Part shown: positions 1 to 10,441 of the stretch, in pieces
Position numbering within the stretch: position 1 is the stretch's first letter
How the letters are laid out: every line of letters begins with the position of its first letter
Assembly (NCBI GenBank): GCA_010356995.1
Contig: ML996705.1
Span: 632,539-696,538 of the forward strand
Origin: Trichodelitschia bisporula
Taxonomy: Eukaryota > Ascomycota > Dothideomycetes > Phaeotrichales > Phaeotrichaceae
Length of the DNA stretch: 64,000 nt
Direction: 5' to 3'
Program-made: the position numbers and the translations under genes
Notes under the pieces: generated by a model
Databases searched by the model: none
The model's input: the letters and a program-made list of their open reading frames with translations, nothing else
What the model was told of the DNA's origin: nothing

Positions 1-3000
1 GATGCCGACGCCAGCTGCTTGCCGTCCGGCGAGAAGGCCACGGCGGAGACCGCATCCGAATGGCCCTCGAGCGTATTCAGCAAGGCATCCCAGTTGTCCC
101 TAACCTGCGGTAGTCTGGGCAGCCACAGAGGTATTTTGCTTTGAAACCGCCTTTTTACAAGACTTGCTGTCGGGGAAAATACCAGCGCGCTGCAATATGT
201 CTGCAAGGGAGCTAGTTCGATGGCTGACCGGTTGTAGAGGACAAACCGTTTCATGTCATGAACAAACTCCGATAGTCGGGGACACCTCTGCGCCTGAGCT
301 AAGTATCAGCCAAGTATCCCCACTCTGCTTTACGTCCAGCTTACCGATATCATGGACTCCAAAGACACGATGGCATGGAACCCTTCGGAAACCTTTTGCA
401 TCCATCCAAGCGCCTCAAGCCAATGAAGAAGATGCTCCTTCAGGAACTGATGAACTTCACCGTCATCGTTGAGCTGAGATCCACTCTTATGAAGATGCTG
501 TATCCAGTAGAGGCATGCATACTGCTTCTCAGAATGGAGGGAGCCTTCAACCTCATGACTGTCGACCTCGATCTTGAGTACTCCAGGCCGACCTATTCCA
601 AGCATGTCCTGCGTAAGGAAGTCAGACATGACCTGTATACATTTCGTGGCAAGGTCTTGATGCGCTTGCTTTTCATCGACCCAGAGACCTGTATCTCCGC
701 TTCTCTTCGAGTCGAGAAGGAAGTCGCGGAATGAAGGGTGATGTAAACGGAGTGCGTCATCTGGCTCCTTTGGAATGTCTAAAATGGCGTGAAGATCACC
801 CAGTGCCTGACCCACATTCTGGCCGAGTAGCCTGCTCAAGGACGGGATGGAAAGTGAATTGAACAGGATCACGATGCCTCCAAGCAGTTCCTTCAATGTG
901 GATCGCACCTCCTCTGCATCATCGCCTTCATATTTGGTAAGGGATTGGCGAAGAACAGTTGCATAGATCTCGTCGAGATGCTGCTCTGGCCCTTTCACAG
1001 TACTGTGGTTTTGATCGAGGATCAAGCCTAGTTTCTTGGGAGCCAATATTCTTCCTTCTTGAACAAAGCGGCATGCGGTTTCAGCCCAGATGAACAGGCC
1101 ACTGGCGTTCCAGACAAGAGAGTCGATGGCTTGCTCGCCTGGCCAATCCTTGTCAAAAGAGTGTTTGCGGGCTAAACGCTCGAGCTCGTGCCGTAGGAAG
1201 AAGCGGATATCATTGTCAACAGTCGACTTCTTAATGTCGTGGAGCACAAAGTCGAGGTGCTCGCTTATTGGCATTTCAGATAAAGGAAACCGGATTGGCA
1301 CTTCAGGTCTACTCGTTAAAAACAGCCGGAGCCGGGTTTTCTTCAGCAAGCGAAAGAGATCCAGAAGTTCCCCTATGTCGTCCTCGCCCTCGCATTCGTC
1401 CAGGGCATCGACCACCAGGATATGCGGAGTAGGGGAGGCGTCGCCTTCGAGCTTCGACATGGGACCGAGGATGAGATGGAGCCACTGACTGCGGATAGGC
1501 TCTTCAGTGATGGTATCCCGCTCCTTCAGAGCCTTGTAGAGAGACCGCTTTGCCCCCGGCACATTGTCTGCAAGTTGCGCTGCGATGCTTGTCACGAACT
1601 TGCCGGCATGCCGGACATCTGCGCCACTTCGCGAGAAGAAGAAGCTGGCTCCAAGTCTTCCCTTCTCAAAACATTCAGTGGCCAAAGTTTGAGCCACGGT
1701 GGACTTGCCGGTGCCAGCTAAACCACTCAACCAGAAAATATTTGGTGAATTCTCCCCGTAAGCCCAGGCGTATATCTCTTCGAGAAGTTCAACTCGGGTA
1801 CCAGTCAAGCAAGGCGATTCTTTCCGCTCGTATGGGTTGGATGGTGTGTCTGCAGCCCTGGGCAAATTTAGGAGCATTGCCGGCGCGGGTGGATCCTCTG
1901 GCATCTCGACTTTAACCGGCGGGAGCAACAACAAAAGCTCTTTAGCGTACGCTGCCGCCGTCCCCGCCGCGTACGGCTGCCAGCTCTTGTTCTTGTGAGA
2001 GTCCGAGTAGTCGCAGATCCCCCGCACAGGCAGGCATGGAAAACTGTTCATCACCCCGGCGGCTTCCATTTCGAAGCACAGGACGCCTCCGAGTTTCTTG
2101 CTGACTTTGTCGCGTTCCTTGGCATCGCGCATGACTTGATTCCCCGAGGCGATCGTACCGTAGTGAACCACGATATGTTCACCACGCGCCCGGCGTCGCA
2201 CGACGTAGTCCTCCTCGCATTTGTCGCAGTGTTCCTCTCCCTTCACATGGTTGTACATAGGGTCGTATAGGACGTCCGGCCCGGCCTTGTCGCGAGCGAA
2301 AAGGGACTGGTTGCTGAGCTTTGCAAGATAATCTAGGAAACCAACTCTTCCTGATAGATGGTTGGCTTGCAGACACGCTACCGCGTTCAGCAAGTCTAGC
2401 GGGGGTGAGTTCAGAAATCCAGTTCGTTCAGCCCCATCCTGTGTAGTCTTGCCAAAGTCGTACTGGATCACTCCGCCACAATCCTTGGACGGGTGGCAAA
2501 CAATAACGTCCCCAAGCCGAATGTCGTCTTTTGCGCTCGGCACACCGCCTCCGATGCCGACCATGACTCTGAGTCGAACTGAAGGGAAGGTTGCCTGCAT
2601 TCGAGCAACCGCCGAGGCCGCCGAGTTTGTACCCATCAGCCCCAAGACCAATATGACCGTGTTGTGTTTACCAATGCAGCCTAACGTGTAGTTGTTGGGA
2701 TCGGACGCGTCTTGGGGGAGACATTGGTGCTCCTCGTCTAGCATCTCCCGGGCTGCCACGAGTTCAATCGAGAGCGCGCAAATCCATCCTATTGTGTAAT
2801 CTTCGTGACGAAGTCGGCGGACTGGCTCTCTATTGGTGGCTCTCTGAAGGGCAAGTGGTAAAGATGAGGTCTGGCTGACACTGCTCGCGGGGGGAGCAGT
2901 CGCGGGGGGAGCAGGCGCGGGAGTGTTGCCGGCAAGAGGTGAGGAGGGCCGCGAAAGGCTGGAAGAGGCACGAAAGTGGCCCTGTGTCCGGATCCGCTTT

Positions 3001-3011
3001 GCAGGTGGCAT
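1..3011 (-). CDS. PNP-NACHT-WD40 NLR-type receptor, C-terminus beyond left edge
   Basis: Two exons are visible: 3011-345 and 293-1, joined by a 51 bp intron (344-294, GTAAGC...CTCAG). The N-terminal ~65 residues are Pro/Ser-rich and look disordered. Residues ~71-365 form a nucleoside phosphorylase-like (PNP_UDP) domain, with an EMEAAG stretch near 315. A NACHT domain follows, with Walker A GLAGTGKST at 430-438 and Walker B ILVVDALDEC at 531-540. After the intron comes the usual linker (RFVLYNRSAIE), then the first WD40 repeat (LEGHSDAV, FSPDGK), cut by the window edge. This is the architecture of fungal NOD-like receptors, in which the repeats sense a ligand, NACHT oligomerises and the N-terminal domain signals. 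The ligand and the function of the PNP domain cannot be read from the sequence. The ATG at 3011 opens the long exon. The number and similarity of the WD40 repeats lie outside the window. Confidence 0.9.
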
Positions 3012-5156
3012 CTTGGAAATAATGATTCAAGTCAAAAAATTGCGGACTTGTGAAAATACAGGAGCGGAACTCGAGGTTAGAGGCGAGACTTTGAGGCTTC
3101 CGGCTGAACTCAACTGCGGGGGCAGATTGCCAAGAATGAGGCTGTGAACTGTCGAACGCGGAGGGGGAGGACGAGATTGGAGGAGAGACAGCCACATGCT
3201 ACGGGGAATCAAGTTCTCCTACCAACTGATCAGTTCATAGACGAAGACTTCGCTGGAGGACATACCCGGTTGTTCATCCATGTGCACCGCCCACGCTGCC
3301 TGCGTCGTCTATGCCCGCGTTGTAGGTGCTGTACGGGATATCGAGACTGACCAGGGCTCGAGCATAAACAGGCTCGGGAGGATGCCGGAGTGGCGGTCAT
3401 GGTTTTGGGCGGGAGTTTGGCAGCACAGTGAGGGACAGAGGGGGCATACAGACTGTTCTGATGGAGGAGATACGTAGTTGATTCTGTAGAAGAGGTGGCC
3501 GGATAATGTGTGAGATGGGTGTTAGCAAGCGTCCTGGTACTGGATTAAAGGCTCGATTGGAGTTGAGCAGACGACATCGTATCAGTCATGTTGTATCGTG
3601 TCGTCAGCGCGGGACTCTAGAAACATACAGTACCGTGGAACAACTGAGCCCGCGGGAGCGTGCGGCCATTCCAACTGCGAAGGAAAGGCCTCATCCCCAT
3701 CGAGGAGAAACGATTGTCCATCCACAATTCCACAACTTGTCGTCAACAGACCAATATTGGCAAAATGTTGAAGTGATAGACGGCGCCTAGCTTCCCCTCG
3801 AACTAGCCTAGCGGCTCCTCCCGTCTATCAAGCGGCCCCATGTGGCCCGTATCTATCGCATTCCCGGCCTCGCAAGTACTCCATTCCACCACCTCTTCGT
3901 TTGCGAATAAACCGCGCCCAGCTCTCCCCTCATCGGATGGGCTATCGGAAATCACCTAGGCATACCCGCAGCAAGTCACGCCGCGCAAAGCCTTACGTAT
4001 CAGCGTATCGCTCCCAGTGTGCAAACCTTCACCGGCAACTACCCTACCGCCCCCCGCACCTACACACCGCCCATCTAGCAACCTCTCCCGCACAGCCCCT
4101 CCTGCGGCCTAACGGATAACCTCTACTACCACCAGCAGCTGCAGCAACTCATCCGGTGGTCGGAAGCAAAACTACCCGCAGTTCCCGACCCCCCGCAGCA
4201 CCGCCGAAACCACCGCCAGTTCGTGACCCTCGCACCTCCCTACTCCCACTTCTCGTCTAGGTGCCCCGCAGAACCCATACTCACCCACGTCCTAACCCTG
4301 ACCCACCGTGGCTTCGTCCATAGCACTGGCCCCCCCTCGGAAGCCAGCCTAATCACCGACGCCACCTCCCTGTTGGCCAGCACGCTGCCCCTCCTCCCGA
4401 AACGGCTCCTCCCGCGCTCCCAATATCTGGCGCCACGAACGTGTGCTACCCGTGCGGTACATTACGGTCGCCAATCAACTTAACGCCCAGCAGCAAGCCC
4501 TCGTACGCCCCCGTCCTCATCCGCCAGCGAGCCCGACACGCCCGCCTCAATGCCCCATGCGAGCTAAGTAGACGGTCTGTGCTCGGGCAGCGTGGCTGCT
4601 AGGGCGAGATCAGGCGAAAAGGTAGGCGAGGCAAGGGGTAAAGCGAGATGAAGAAGTGGGCAAGACGAAGGCGCGGGCGAAACGAAGGGGTGGGCGAGAT
4701 GAAAAAGCGGCATGCGGGAGGACGCATTGAGGCGGCAGCGATGGAGAGACCCAAGAGGGGCACGAGGCGGAAGCTAGACAAAGTGGCGTAGGGCTGATTC
4801 TCGATGCGGGGGTAAGCCGCTTTTTAGATTTTCTAATTCATATAATTCGTCCGCTGGAATTTGCTAGCCATCAACAGGGATACTGAACACTCTAAGCGCC
4901 CGACTTCTTGGAAGCCTACGTTGAGGAAATCTGACGCTAGAACCGCCGTTACAAGCCGCCGGATTTGGCGGCTATTTTCCCGGGTACACAGGTATATGTC
5001 TGTGACCTATGGCCGTATGTGCTTGATGATAATGGGAGCAAATATACATGGAGCAAACTGACAGGCTTAGGATCGAGAACGCGATCGAGTTGGAAAGGCA
5101 AGGGGCCTTGCGGCACAGTACTATCTCATTCAACATATTTACACCTTCAATTACAC
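3012..5156. other. 2.1 kb gene-poor interval
   Basis: This interval separates the start of the NLR gene from the 3' end of the alcohol dehydrogenase gene. It holds only short open frames. Around 3900-4500 the plus strand is C-rich and gives Pro/Gln-rich translations broken by stops, which may be a very old coding relic. A degenerate minisatellite lies at 4602-4710. I see no supported gene. Confidence 0.6.
4602..4710. repeat. Degenerate minisatellite, unit ~16-18 bp
   Basis: About six purine-rich units resembling GGGCGAGATGAAAAAGC follow each other. They include GGCGAGGCAAGGGGTAAA, GCGAGATGAAGAAGTG, GGCAAGACGAAGGCGC, GGGCGAAACGAAGGGGT and GGGCGAGATGAAAAAGC. The units differ by several substitutions, so the array is old. 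No gene overlaps it. Confidence 0.6.
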
Positions 5157-6623
5157 CTAATACTCCATCGCCTCCTCAAACAACCCCCTCAACTGCTCCC
5201 TCTGCACCTCATCACTCCCATCCTCCAAACTCGGCGCCAGCATCAACACCCTCCGCTGCGGCACCGTCCCCTCAACCAACATATCAATATCCCCCTCCCT
5301 AAACCCCAACTCCTTAAGCCCCCTCGGCTGCCCCCCCAACTTCGCCAAAAACTCCTTTAACGCCTCACTCAACACCTCCCCCGCACTCTCCTCCTTCACT
5401 CCACTAACATCCACCCCAAACGCCTCCGCGGCCGCCAAATGCCTAGCCGGATTACTAGGCCCCGTGAACCGGAACACAGCCGGCGCAGTCACGGCCACAC
5501 TCACCCCGTGCGGGATGATAGGGTAATCGAGTTCGTACCCCTCGTGCCGGTGTCCGGGATTCTGTCCGCTGATCGGGTAGCTCATCCCGTGGCACAGGTG
5601 CACGCCCGCGTTTCCGAACCCCACGCCAGCCAGCGTTGCCGCGAGCAGCATTTGGCTCTGCGCCTCGTGGTCGTCTGGGTCTTGCACCGCGCGGGGGAGG
5701 TACTTGACCGTCGAGCGCAGGGCCTGGAGCGAGAAGATATCGGAAATCGGGTTTGCGCCTTGGTATGCGGGCCGATTTATGGGATTCGTGGGCCGGGGCA
5801 CGCGCTCGTGGAAGGGGATCGCGGTCCAGGATTCTAGGCTGTGGCACAGGACGTCGAGGCCTGAGGAGGCGGCGACGGCGGACGGCATGGTGCGTGTGTT
5901 CAGCGGATCGCAGAGTCCGAGCGTGGGTTTCAGCGCGCGGTGCGCGACGCCCGTTTTTGCGCGGCTGGCGACGTGGTCGAAGATTGCGGTGCCAGTTGTT
6001 TCGGAGCCTGTGCCGGCGGTGGTAGGGACGGCGATGAGGGGGAGGAGGGGCTTTGTGACCGGCAGACCTTTGCCGAGCGGCGCATTGACGAAGTCCAGGA
6101 AGTCGGCTTCAGGGAAACAGGTGTATAGATTCATGAGCTTCGCCGTGTCGATAACAGACCCGCCCCCCACAGCGACAAACGCGTCAGGCTTAAACGCCTT
6201 ACTCGCAGCCACAGCCTTAAGCACGCTGCTATCCTTCGGCTCGACGCGGACTTCATTATACACCTCGTACTTCACGCCCTCGGCGTCCAGCGCCTGGCGC
6301 ACTTGCGCCATGGCCGTGAGTTTATCGACTGTCGCGTCTGTGACGACCATCACGCGCTTCGCGCCTAGGTTCGTGACGTCCATGCCAACTTCGCGCGTGC
6401 ACCCGGGCCCGAAGCGGATGCTGCTGGCCGCCATTTCGAACGCGTATTCCTTCTGCCGAGCCGCATCGACGGGGGTCGCGAGATGGCGGGCCAGGGACGG
6501 CGGGGCATGGTGGTGGTGTGCGGGGTTGGAGTGGCAGGGGCAGGACGGGGGGTGGGCCTGGATGTGGCGGAGGAGGTTGAGGGCGGAAGTCGCGCGCGAG
6601 GGGGGAACGCGGATGAGAGGCAT
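5157..6623 (-). CDS. Mitochondrial iron-containing alcohol dehydrogenase, ADHFE1/HOT type
   Basis: A single exon encodes 488 aa. It resembles hydroxyacid-oxoacid transhydrogenase (ADHFE1), which oxidises 4-hydroxybutyrate to succinic semialdehyde while reducing 2-oxoglutarate in mitochondria. Seen: an Arg/Ser/Ala-rich, acid-free N-terminus suited to mitochondrial import; the nucleotide-binding GGGS at 153-156; TTAGTGSE near 201; the GLDVLCHSLES box with D257 and H261; and the GVHLCHGMSYP box at 341-350, the usual metal-ligand regions. The frame is open 73 codons further upstream (to 6842), but I chose the internal ATG at 6623 because the sequence after it looks like a transit peptide while the extension does not. 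A bacterial-type maleylacetate reductase role is less likely, given the ADHFE1-like DVLCH box and the transit peptide. Confidence 0.88.
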   Translation of the reverse strand: MPLIRVPPSRATSALNLLRHIQAHPPSCPCHSNPAHHHHAPPSLARHLATPVDAARQKEYAFEMAASSIRFGPGCTREVGMDVTNLGAKRVMVVTDATVDKLTAMAQVRQALDAEGVKYEVYNEVRVEPKDSSVLKAVAASKAFKPDAFVAVGGGSVIDTAKLMNLYTCFPEADFLDFVNAPLGKGLPVTKPLLPLIAVPTTAGTGSETTGTAIFDHVASRAKTGVAHRALKPTLGLCDPLNTRTMPSAVAASSGLDVLCHSLESWTAIPFHERVPRPTNPINRPAYQGANPISDIFSLQALRSTVKYLPRAVQDPDDHEAQSQMLLAATLAGVGFGNAGVHLCHGMSYPISGQNPGHRHEGYELDYPIIPHGVSVAVTAPAVFRFTGPSNPARHLAAAEAFGVDVSGVKEESAGEVLSEALKEFLAKLGGQPRGLKELGFREGDIDMLVEGTVPQRRVLMLAPSLEDGSDEVQREQLRGLFEEAMEY

Positions 6624-7391
6624 TGTAGGTGATGTTGTGGAAGAGGTGAGAGTTCGAGGCCGAGATGATATGGCGCTCGGGTTCGGCGACGGCGCGGGCG
6701 GGGAATAGCCGACGGCAACGGCAATGGAAACGGGATTCCTTTTGTCATTGTTTTGGTGAGTGGCTGACGGTGCGGGGCGACGCTGGCCAAAGGGACCGAT
6801 TACAGGTTCGTGGCTTGCCGTGAGGGGCATCGGTCGGGGCACGTGCGGGGTAACCGGGAATAGTAAGTGGGGCCTGGTACTCCGTATTCCCGATGAACTG
6901 GACAGGAAGCTCTACGCGATGATTGGTATCTACATCCGTATCTACCGTACATTATTTTGCAGGAATTCATCCAGATGGGCAGGGTAGAAGTGTGAATTCA
7001 AAGGCGGTCATGAAATGTCGAGTTTCTCCAGATCTTTTCGCGTACGGAGTAGATGGAGAGCAGGAAGCTGGCCATGGACTTAAGGTAAGTTCATCCTGAG
7101 CATCTGTAGATGGGTTCGAATTCCATGGCTCAAGAAATCTTTCGGCCACTCACGGGTTATTACTTCGTACAACACGACAACTTGACTCCTTCACCTAGGG
7201 ACCACTTGAGAATGTCGTGGCCGCTCCGTCCACGAAGATTCCGAGACAATGTGGCTATGGTCTTTTCGGGTGGCCCTTATCCCGAGCGTCTCTCTCTCTC
7301 TCCTCCTCCTCTCCTCCTCTCTTCCTCTTTCATCAAACTCTTCACTTAACGCCGTAGCCATTACACCTGCCTCCATTATCCCTTCCCCAAG
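6624..7391. other. Intergenic: promoter of ADHFE1-like gene and 3' flank of the oxygenase gene
   Basis: No gene is seen here. A pyrimidine-rich tract (TCTCTCTCTC with CTCCTC runs) lies at about 7290-7336. A short piece at 7108-7126 resembles a tRNA B box, but no tRNA fold is supported around it. Confidence 0.5.
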
Positions 7392-8363
7392 CTAGTCGTA
7401 AAAGTTCCCACGTATCTTACCCACCAGATGCGCCCCGTACTCAACCGCCTCGTACTTCGCCACGCCCCCCGTCCGCGCTACACACGTCGGAAGCGGCTCA
7501 ATCCGCGCATCGAAATTCGGCTCGAAGAAAAACGGACAGCTAACCCTGTAACTAGCCCCGCGATGCTCAACGCGGTGCACCGTACTCTTCCACTCCCCGT
7601 TCGTGAGCCGCTCGAGCATGTCTCCAATATTAACTACGAACGCACCCTCGACCGGCGTCACCGGAAGCCACGTCCCGTCCCGGGATTGGACGAGGAGCGA
7701 GTCCGGCACGGGCGAGGCGAGGAGCAGGGTTAGAAGGCCGTAGTCCGTGTGCGCGCCGCAGGAGGAGGATGATGCAGAGGAGGGAGGGAGGGGGGGATAC
7801 CCGATCATGCGCAGGACCCAAAAACTTTCGCTCGTGGCGGCGTGGAGGGAGGCTGTTTCCTCGGGCGTGAGGTCGAGGGCCAGGGCTACGGCGCGGACGA
7901 GTGCGGCTCCGAGATCCAGGCAGCGGTCGACGTATTCACGCAGCAGTTCGGCGAGCGTAGCCGGGGTGTGCGGGTAGAGATTCGGGCCGGTTAATAGCGC
8001 GTCGGAGGTTGGGGGGGGGAGGTGCGCGGGCCACGGCCGGTAGAAGTCGATTGCTTCTTGCCAGTCTGCTTGTCCGCCCGTGATGTTTTCGCCGAGGCGC
8101 TGGTAGCCGCGCGCGTTGTCGCCGAGGGGTGGGGGGAGGCGTTTTAGGGCTTGTTTCTCGGCGGCGGGGGCGGTTTGGAAGAATTCTGCGGTGCGGGAGA
8201 GGAGGGAGGAGAGGAAGGTAAGTGGGATGGCGTGGTCGGTGAGGTGGAAGAAGCCGTAAGAGATGCAGGCTTGCCGGAGGGCGGAGGCGGTTTCGAGTTG
8301 GGCGGGGGTGGGGCTGGGGGTGGGGGTGAGGAAGGGGACAAGGGATATTGTTGGGAGGGACAT
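7392..8363 (-). CDS. 2-oxoglutarate/Fe(II)-dependent oxygenase, isopenicillin-N-synthase-like
   Basis: An intact single exon encodes 323 aa, the usual length for this family. The N-terminal DIOX_N region (residues ~5-110, SYGFFHLTDHAIP at 35-47) is followed by the double-stranded beta-helix core. The iron ligands are H205 and D207 in GAHTDYG and H263 in TVHRV. The 2-oxoglutarate-binding R273-x-S275 lies in SYRVSCPFFFEP. The protein should be a soluble oxygenase or oxidase acting on a small molecule. The substrate cannot be told, because the family covers amino-acid, flavonoid and secondary-metabolite enzymes and no biosynthetic partners are adjacent. Its promoter region overlaps the tail of the decayed patatin gene. 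Confidence 0.88.
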   Translation of the reverse strand: MSLPTISLVPFLTPTPSPTPAQLETASALRQACISYGFFHLTDHAIPLTFLSSLLSRTAEFFQTAPAAEKQALKRLPPPLGDNARGYQRLGENITGGQADWQEAIDFYRPWPAHLPPPTSDALLTGPNLYPHTPATLAELLREYVDRCLDLGAALVRAVALALDLTPEETASLHAATSESFWVLRMIGYPPLPPSSASSSSCGAHTDYGLLTLLLASPVPDSLLVQSRDGTWLPVTPVEGAFVVNIGDMLERLTNGEWKSTVHRVEHRGASYRVSCPFFFEPNFDARIEPLPTCVARTGGVAKYEAVEYGAHLVGKIRGNFYD

Positions 8364-8599
8364 TGGTGTGCTTTATGGAAGTTGTTTGGGGATGGGCGCG
8401 GGGTGATTTTCGTGGTGGAGAGGGTGGTGAGGGCAATGGCGCTGGTATGTTGATGGGACGTGGGATTGGTGGTGATGGTGCGGGGTGAGGTTGTGCAAGG
8501 CGGGGTTTTTGGGGAGTACGGGTCACTGCGTCGAGGCTGAGACATGGTCGTGGTTTTGAGGCCACGAATGAGACTGTAACTGAACTATCTTTTAGGTAG

Positions 8600-9608
8600 A
8601 TCTTCTGACGTAGTCCGTGGTAGTGATAATACCAATCCCCATTCCTTACAATGGCCTGCATTGCGACATGGGTCGCTTCGCTATCCGTGTAGACGGCAGC
8701 GAGGTCCTTCAGGACCGATACACTCTGAATACCTCCAGCGGAGGCCTGCCGGCCCGCGCCTGGGTTCTGGGGCGAATCTAGTCCCGCCGCGGTCTTTCAA
8801 CCCGGTCCGATTGAGAGGAGTATAGTAGGGACTGCATCTTGCCCGTACTGGCGGATAAAATCCGCCCAAGCCGCCATCGCCGGATTGTTCTCGCGAATGC
8901 CTCCATCTTTATAGACCACTTTTTTGCCGTCATCGGTAACCTCCAGCGGTGCAAAGAAAAACGGGGTTGTATTTTGGTAGCCACCATGGGATCTCCCCCC
9001 AAGGCTTGAGGGCCGTAGTCCTCAGGACATGGGCCCTTTTTGGGCTCAGTACTGATCGCTGTCAGGCACGCGGCGCCACATATGGTCCCTTGGGACCAAG
9101 AAAAGCAATCGCCCCCGTTACAGCGGGAGTGCTGTGGGCATACTTCGCTCACCAAACGGCGAACCGCCGCTTCTAGAGGTTGGTGGCGCCATTTTGACGT
9201 GAAGGGGAAAAATAGGCGCCTCCTGCCGCCGAAAAGTTCGTTGCCGATCACGCGGTAGGCGTCCAGACATGACGAGACAGTGAGCCGTAGCCTCCTAAGC
9301 AACACTGCTACCAGCCCGCCAGTGCTGGTGCCATATATGGCGTCAAAGTAGACAGCGGGAAGCAGGGCTTCTCTGCTGAATACCTGCCTTTGGTGTGGAT
9401 GCTTTTCTAGCTCGATGCGTTTCTCCTCCCCGGCGACCTCGTCTATCAGCTCCTTGAGGAGCAGGAGGCTGGCGAAGCCCCAGATCACGCCCCGGTCCAA
9501 CGTTAAGATGGACGGAGTCCAGTGCCCCGTGCGGTCGAGGGGGATGGACGAGGGGGGAACCGCCCGGGTATGGACTGGGTCTTGGAGAGGGGGTGGGCCG
9601 GTGGACAC
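8600..9608 (-). pseudogene. Decayed patatin-like phospholipase domain
   Basis: The first ~200 codons read as a patatin N-terminus. ILTLDRGVIWGF near 9490 stands where the family has LDGGGIRG, GTSTGG keeps the nucleophile-elbow GxSxG, and HQPLEAAVRRLV and TAISTEP follow. The frame then changes near 8990 and again near 8815. In the other frames the family text continues (PFFFAPLEV, KDGGIRENNPA with the Asp-Gly dyad, then a C-terminal helix region ending near 8600). At least two frame changes, a stop and loss of the glycine-rich oxyanion loop mean it is not a working lipase. Patatin is one of the N-terminal effector domains of fungal NLR proteins, but no NB-ARC or repeat region remains here. It could instead be a relic of a stand-alone patatin. 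Confidence 0.75.
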
Positions 9609-10441
9609 ACAGCTAATAGATGTCGGTTCCTGCTAACCTGCTCGGCGAAGACATATTTTGGTGGCTCGGCCTGAAACCTCTCAAGTTACTCGGGTATCCA
9701 GGTTTCTTTTAGTCGGACGTCGACTTGGGTCCGGCCGCGAGGAGCACGGATTGCCGTACACACGAGATGTGGATCTGCCGGCCATTTAGTTCACATGTAG
9801 CCCTTCGGGACAGCCATCATGAAGATGACGATGACTAGAGATCCGAACATACCTTTCTGCAGCATTATGGTCAGGTCGTGCTCAGAGGATGTAAACAGGC
9901 GCTGCCCTTCAGTCACTGAGACTCTTGATCGATATTCGTAGACGAGGATGGGCCCTCTGTTGGAAGGGTCAAGTCCAGAGAAGATGTCCAGAGATGAGCT
10001 TCCAGCTGATATTGATATAGTGTGATAGGCAAGGGAGAAACATATCGGTTATGTTATCTAGGAACGGGCTCGAAGTTAATATACAAAGGTACACGTCACT
10101 AGCGACAATAATTTGGGACGGGAAGTAGCTTGACCCAAGGGACGCGACTGCCCAAGCTACGGTGGGGAGTTGTACGTAGTACCGGTGTTCTGAGCCATGT
10201 AAAGGCTTAGTTCTAGCTGGGGTGCCCTCGAGACTGTATACTTGATGCCAGGTACCATCTATGCTCCTTCCTCCCATCATGTGCCTTCCTGACATAACAA
10301 TGCTTCTTCCTCATGTCTACAGCACCAAGTGCGAGGCGGTTGAGTATAGGACACTTAATGGCAAGATACGAGAGAACTTTTACGATTAAATTCGGAGGCA
10401 AGCCGCCTCCCATATGCTAGCTAAACCACGCTCATAACGCG
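9609..10441. other. Intergenic, no gene seen
   Basis: This 0.8 kb stretch lies between the patatin relic and the 3' end of the nucleotidyltransferase gene. Open frames are short (up to 108 codons) and match nothing I recognise. It is less GC-rich by eye than the coding regions. Confidence 0.5.

Noticed and set aside
3506-4483. Pro/Gln-rich broken frames after the NLR gene
   Set aside because: Stops in every frame and no recognisable motif. Too weak to call a pseudogene, so kept only as a remark.
5704-6708. 334-codon plus-strand frame opposite the ADHFE1-like gene
   Set aside because: Complement of a conserved enzyme; the translation has no motif.
7040-7135. tRNA-like fragment with GGTTCGAATTCC (B-box-like)
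   Set aside because: No A box, and the acceptor and anticodon stems do not pair convincingly. At most a remnant of a tRNA.
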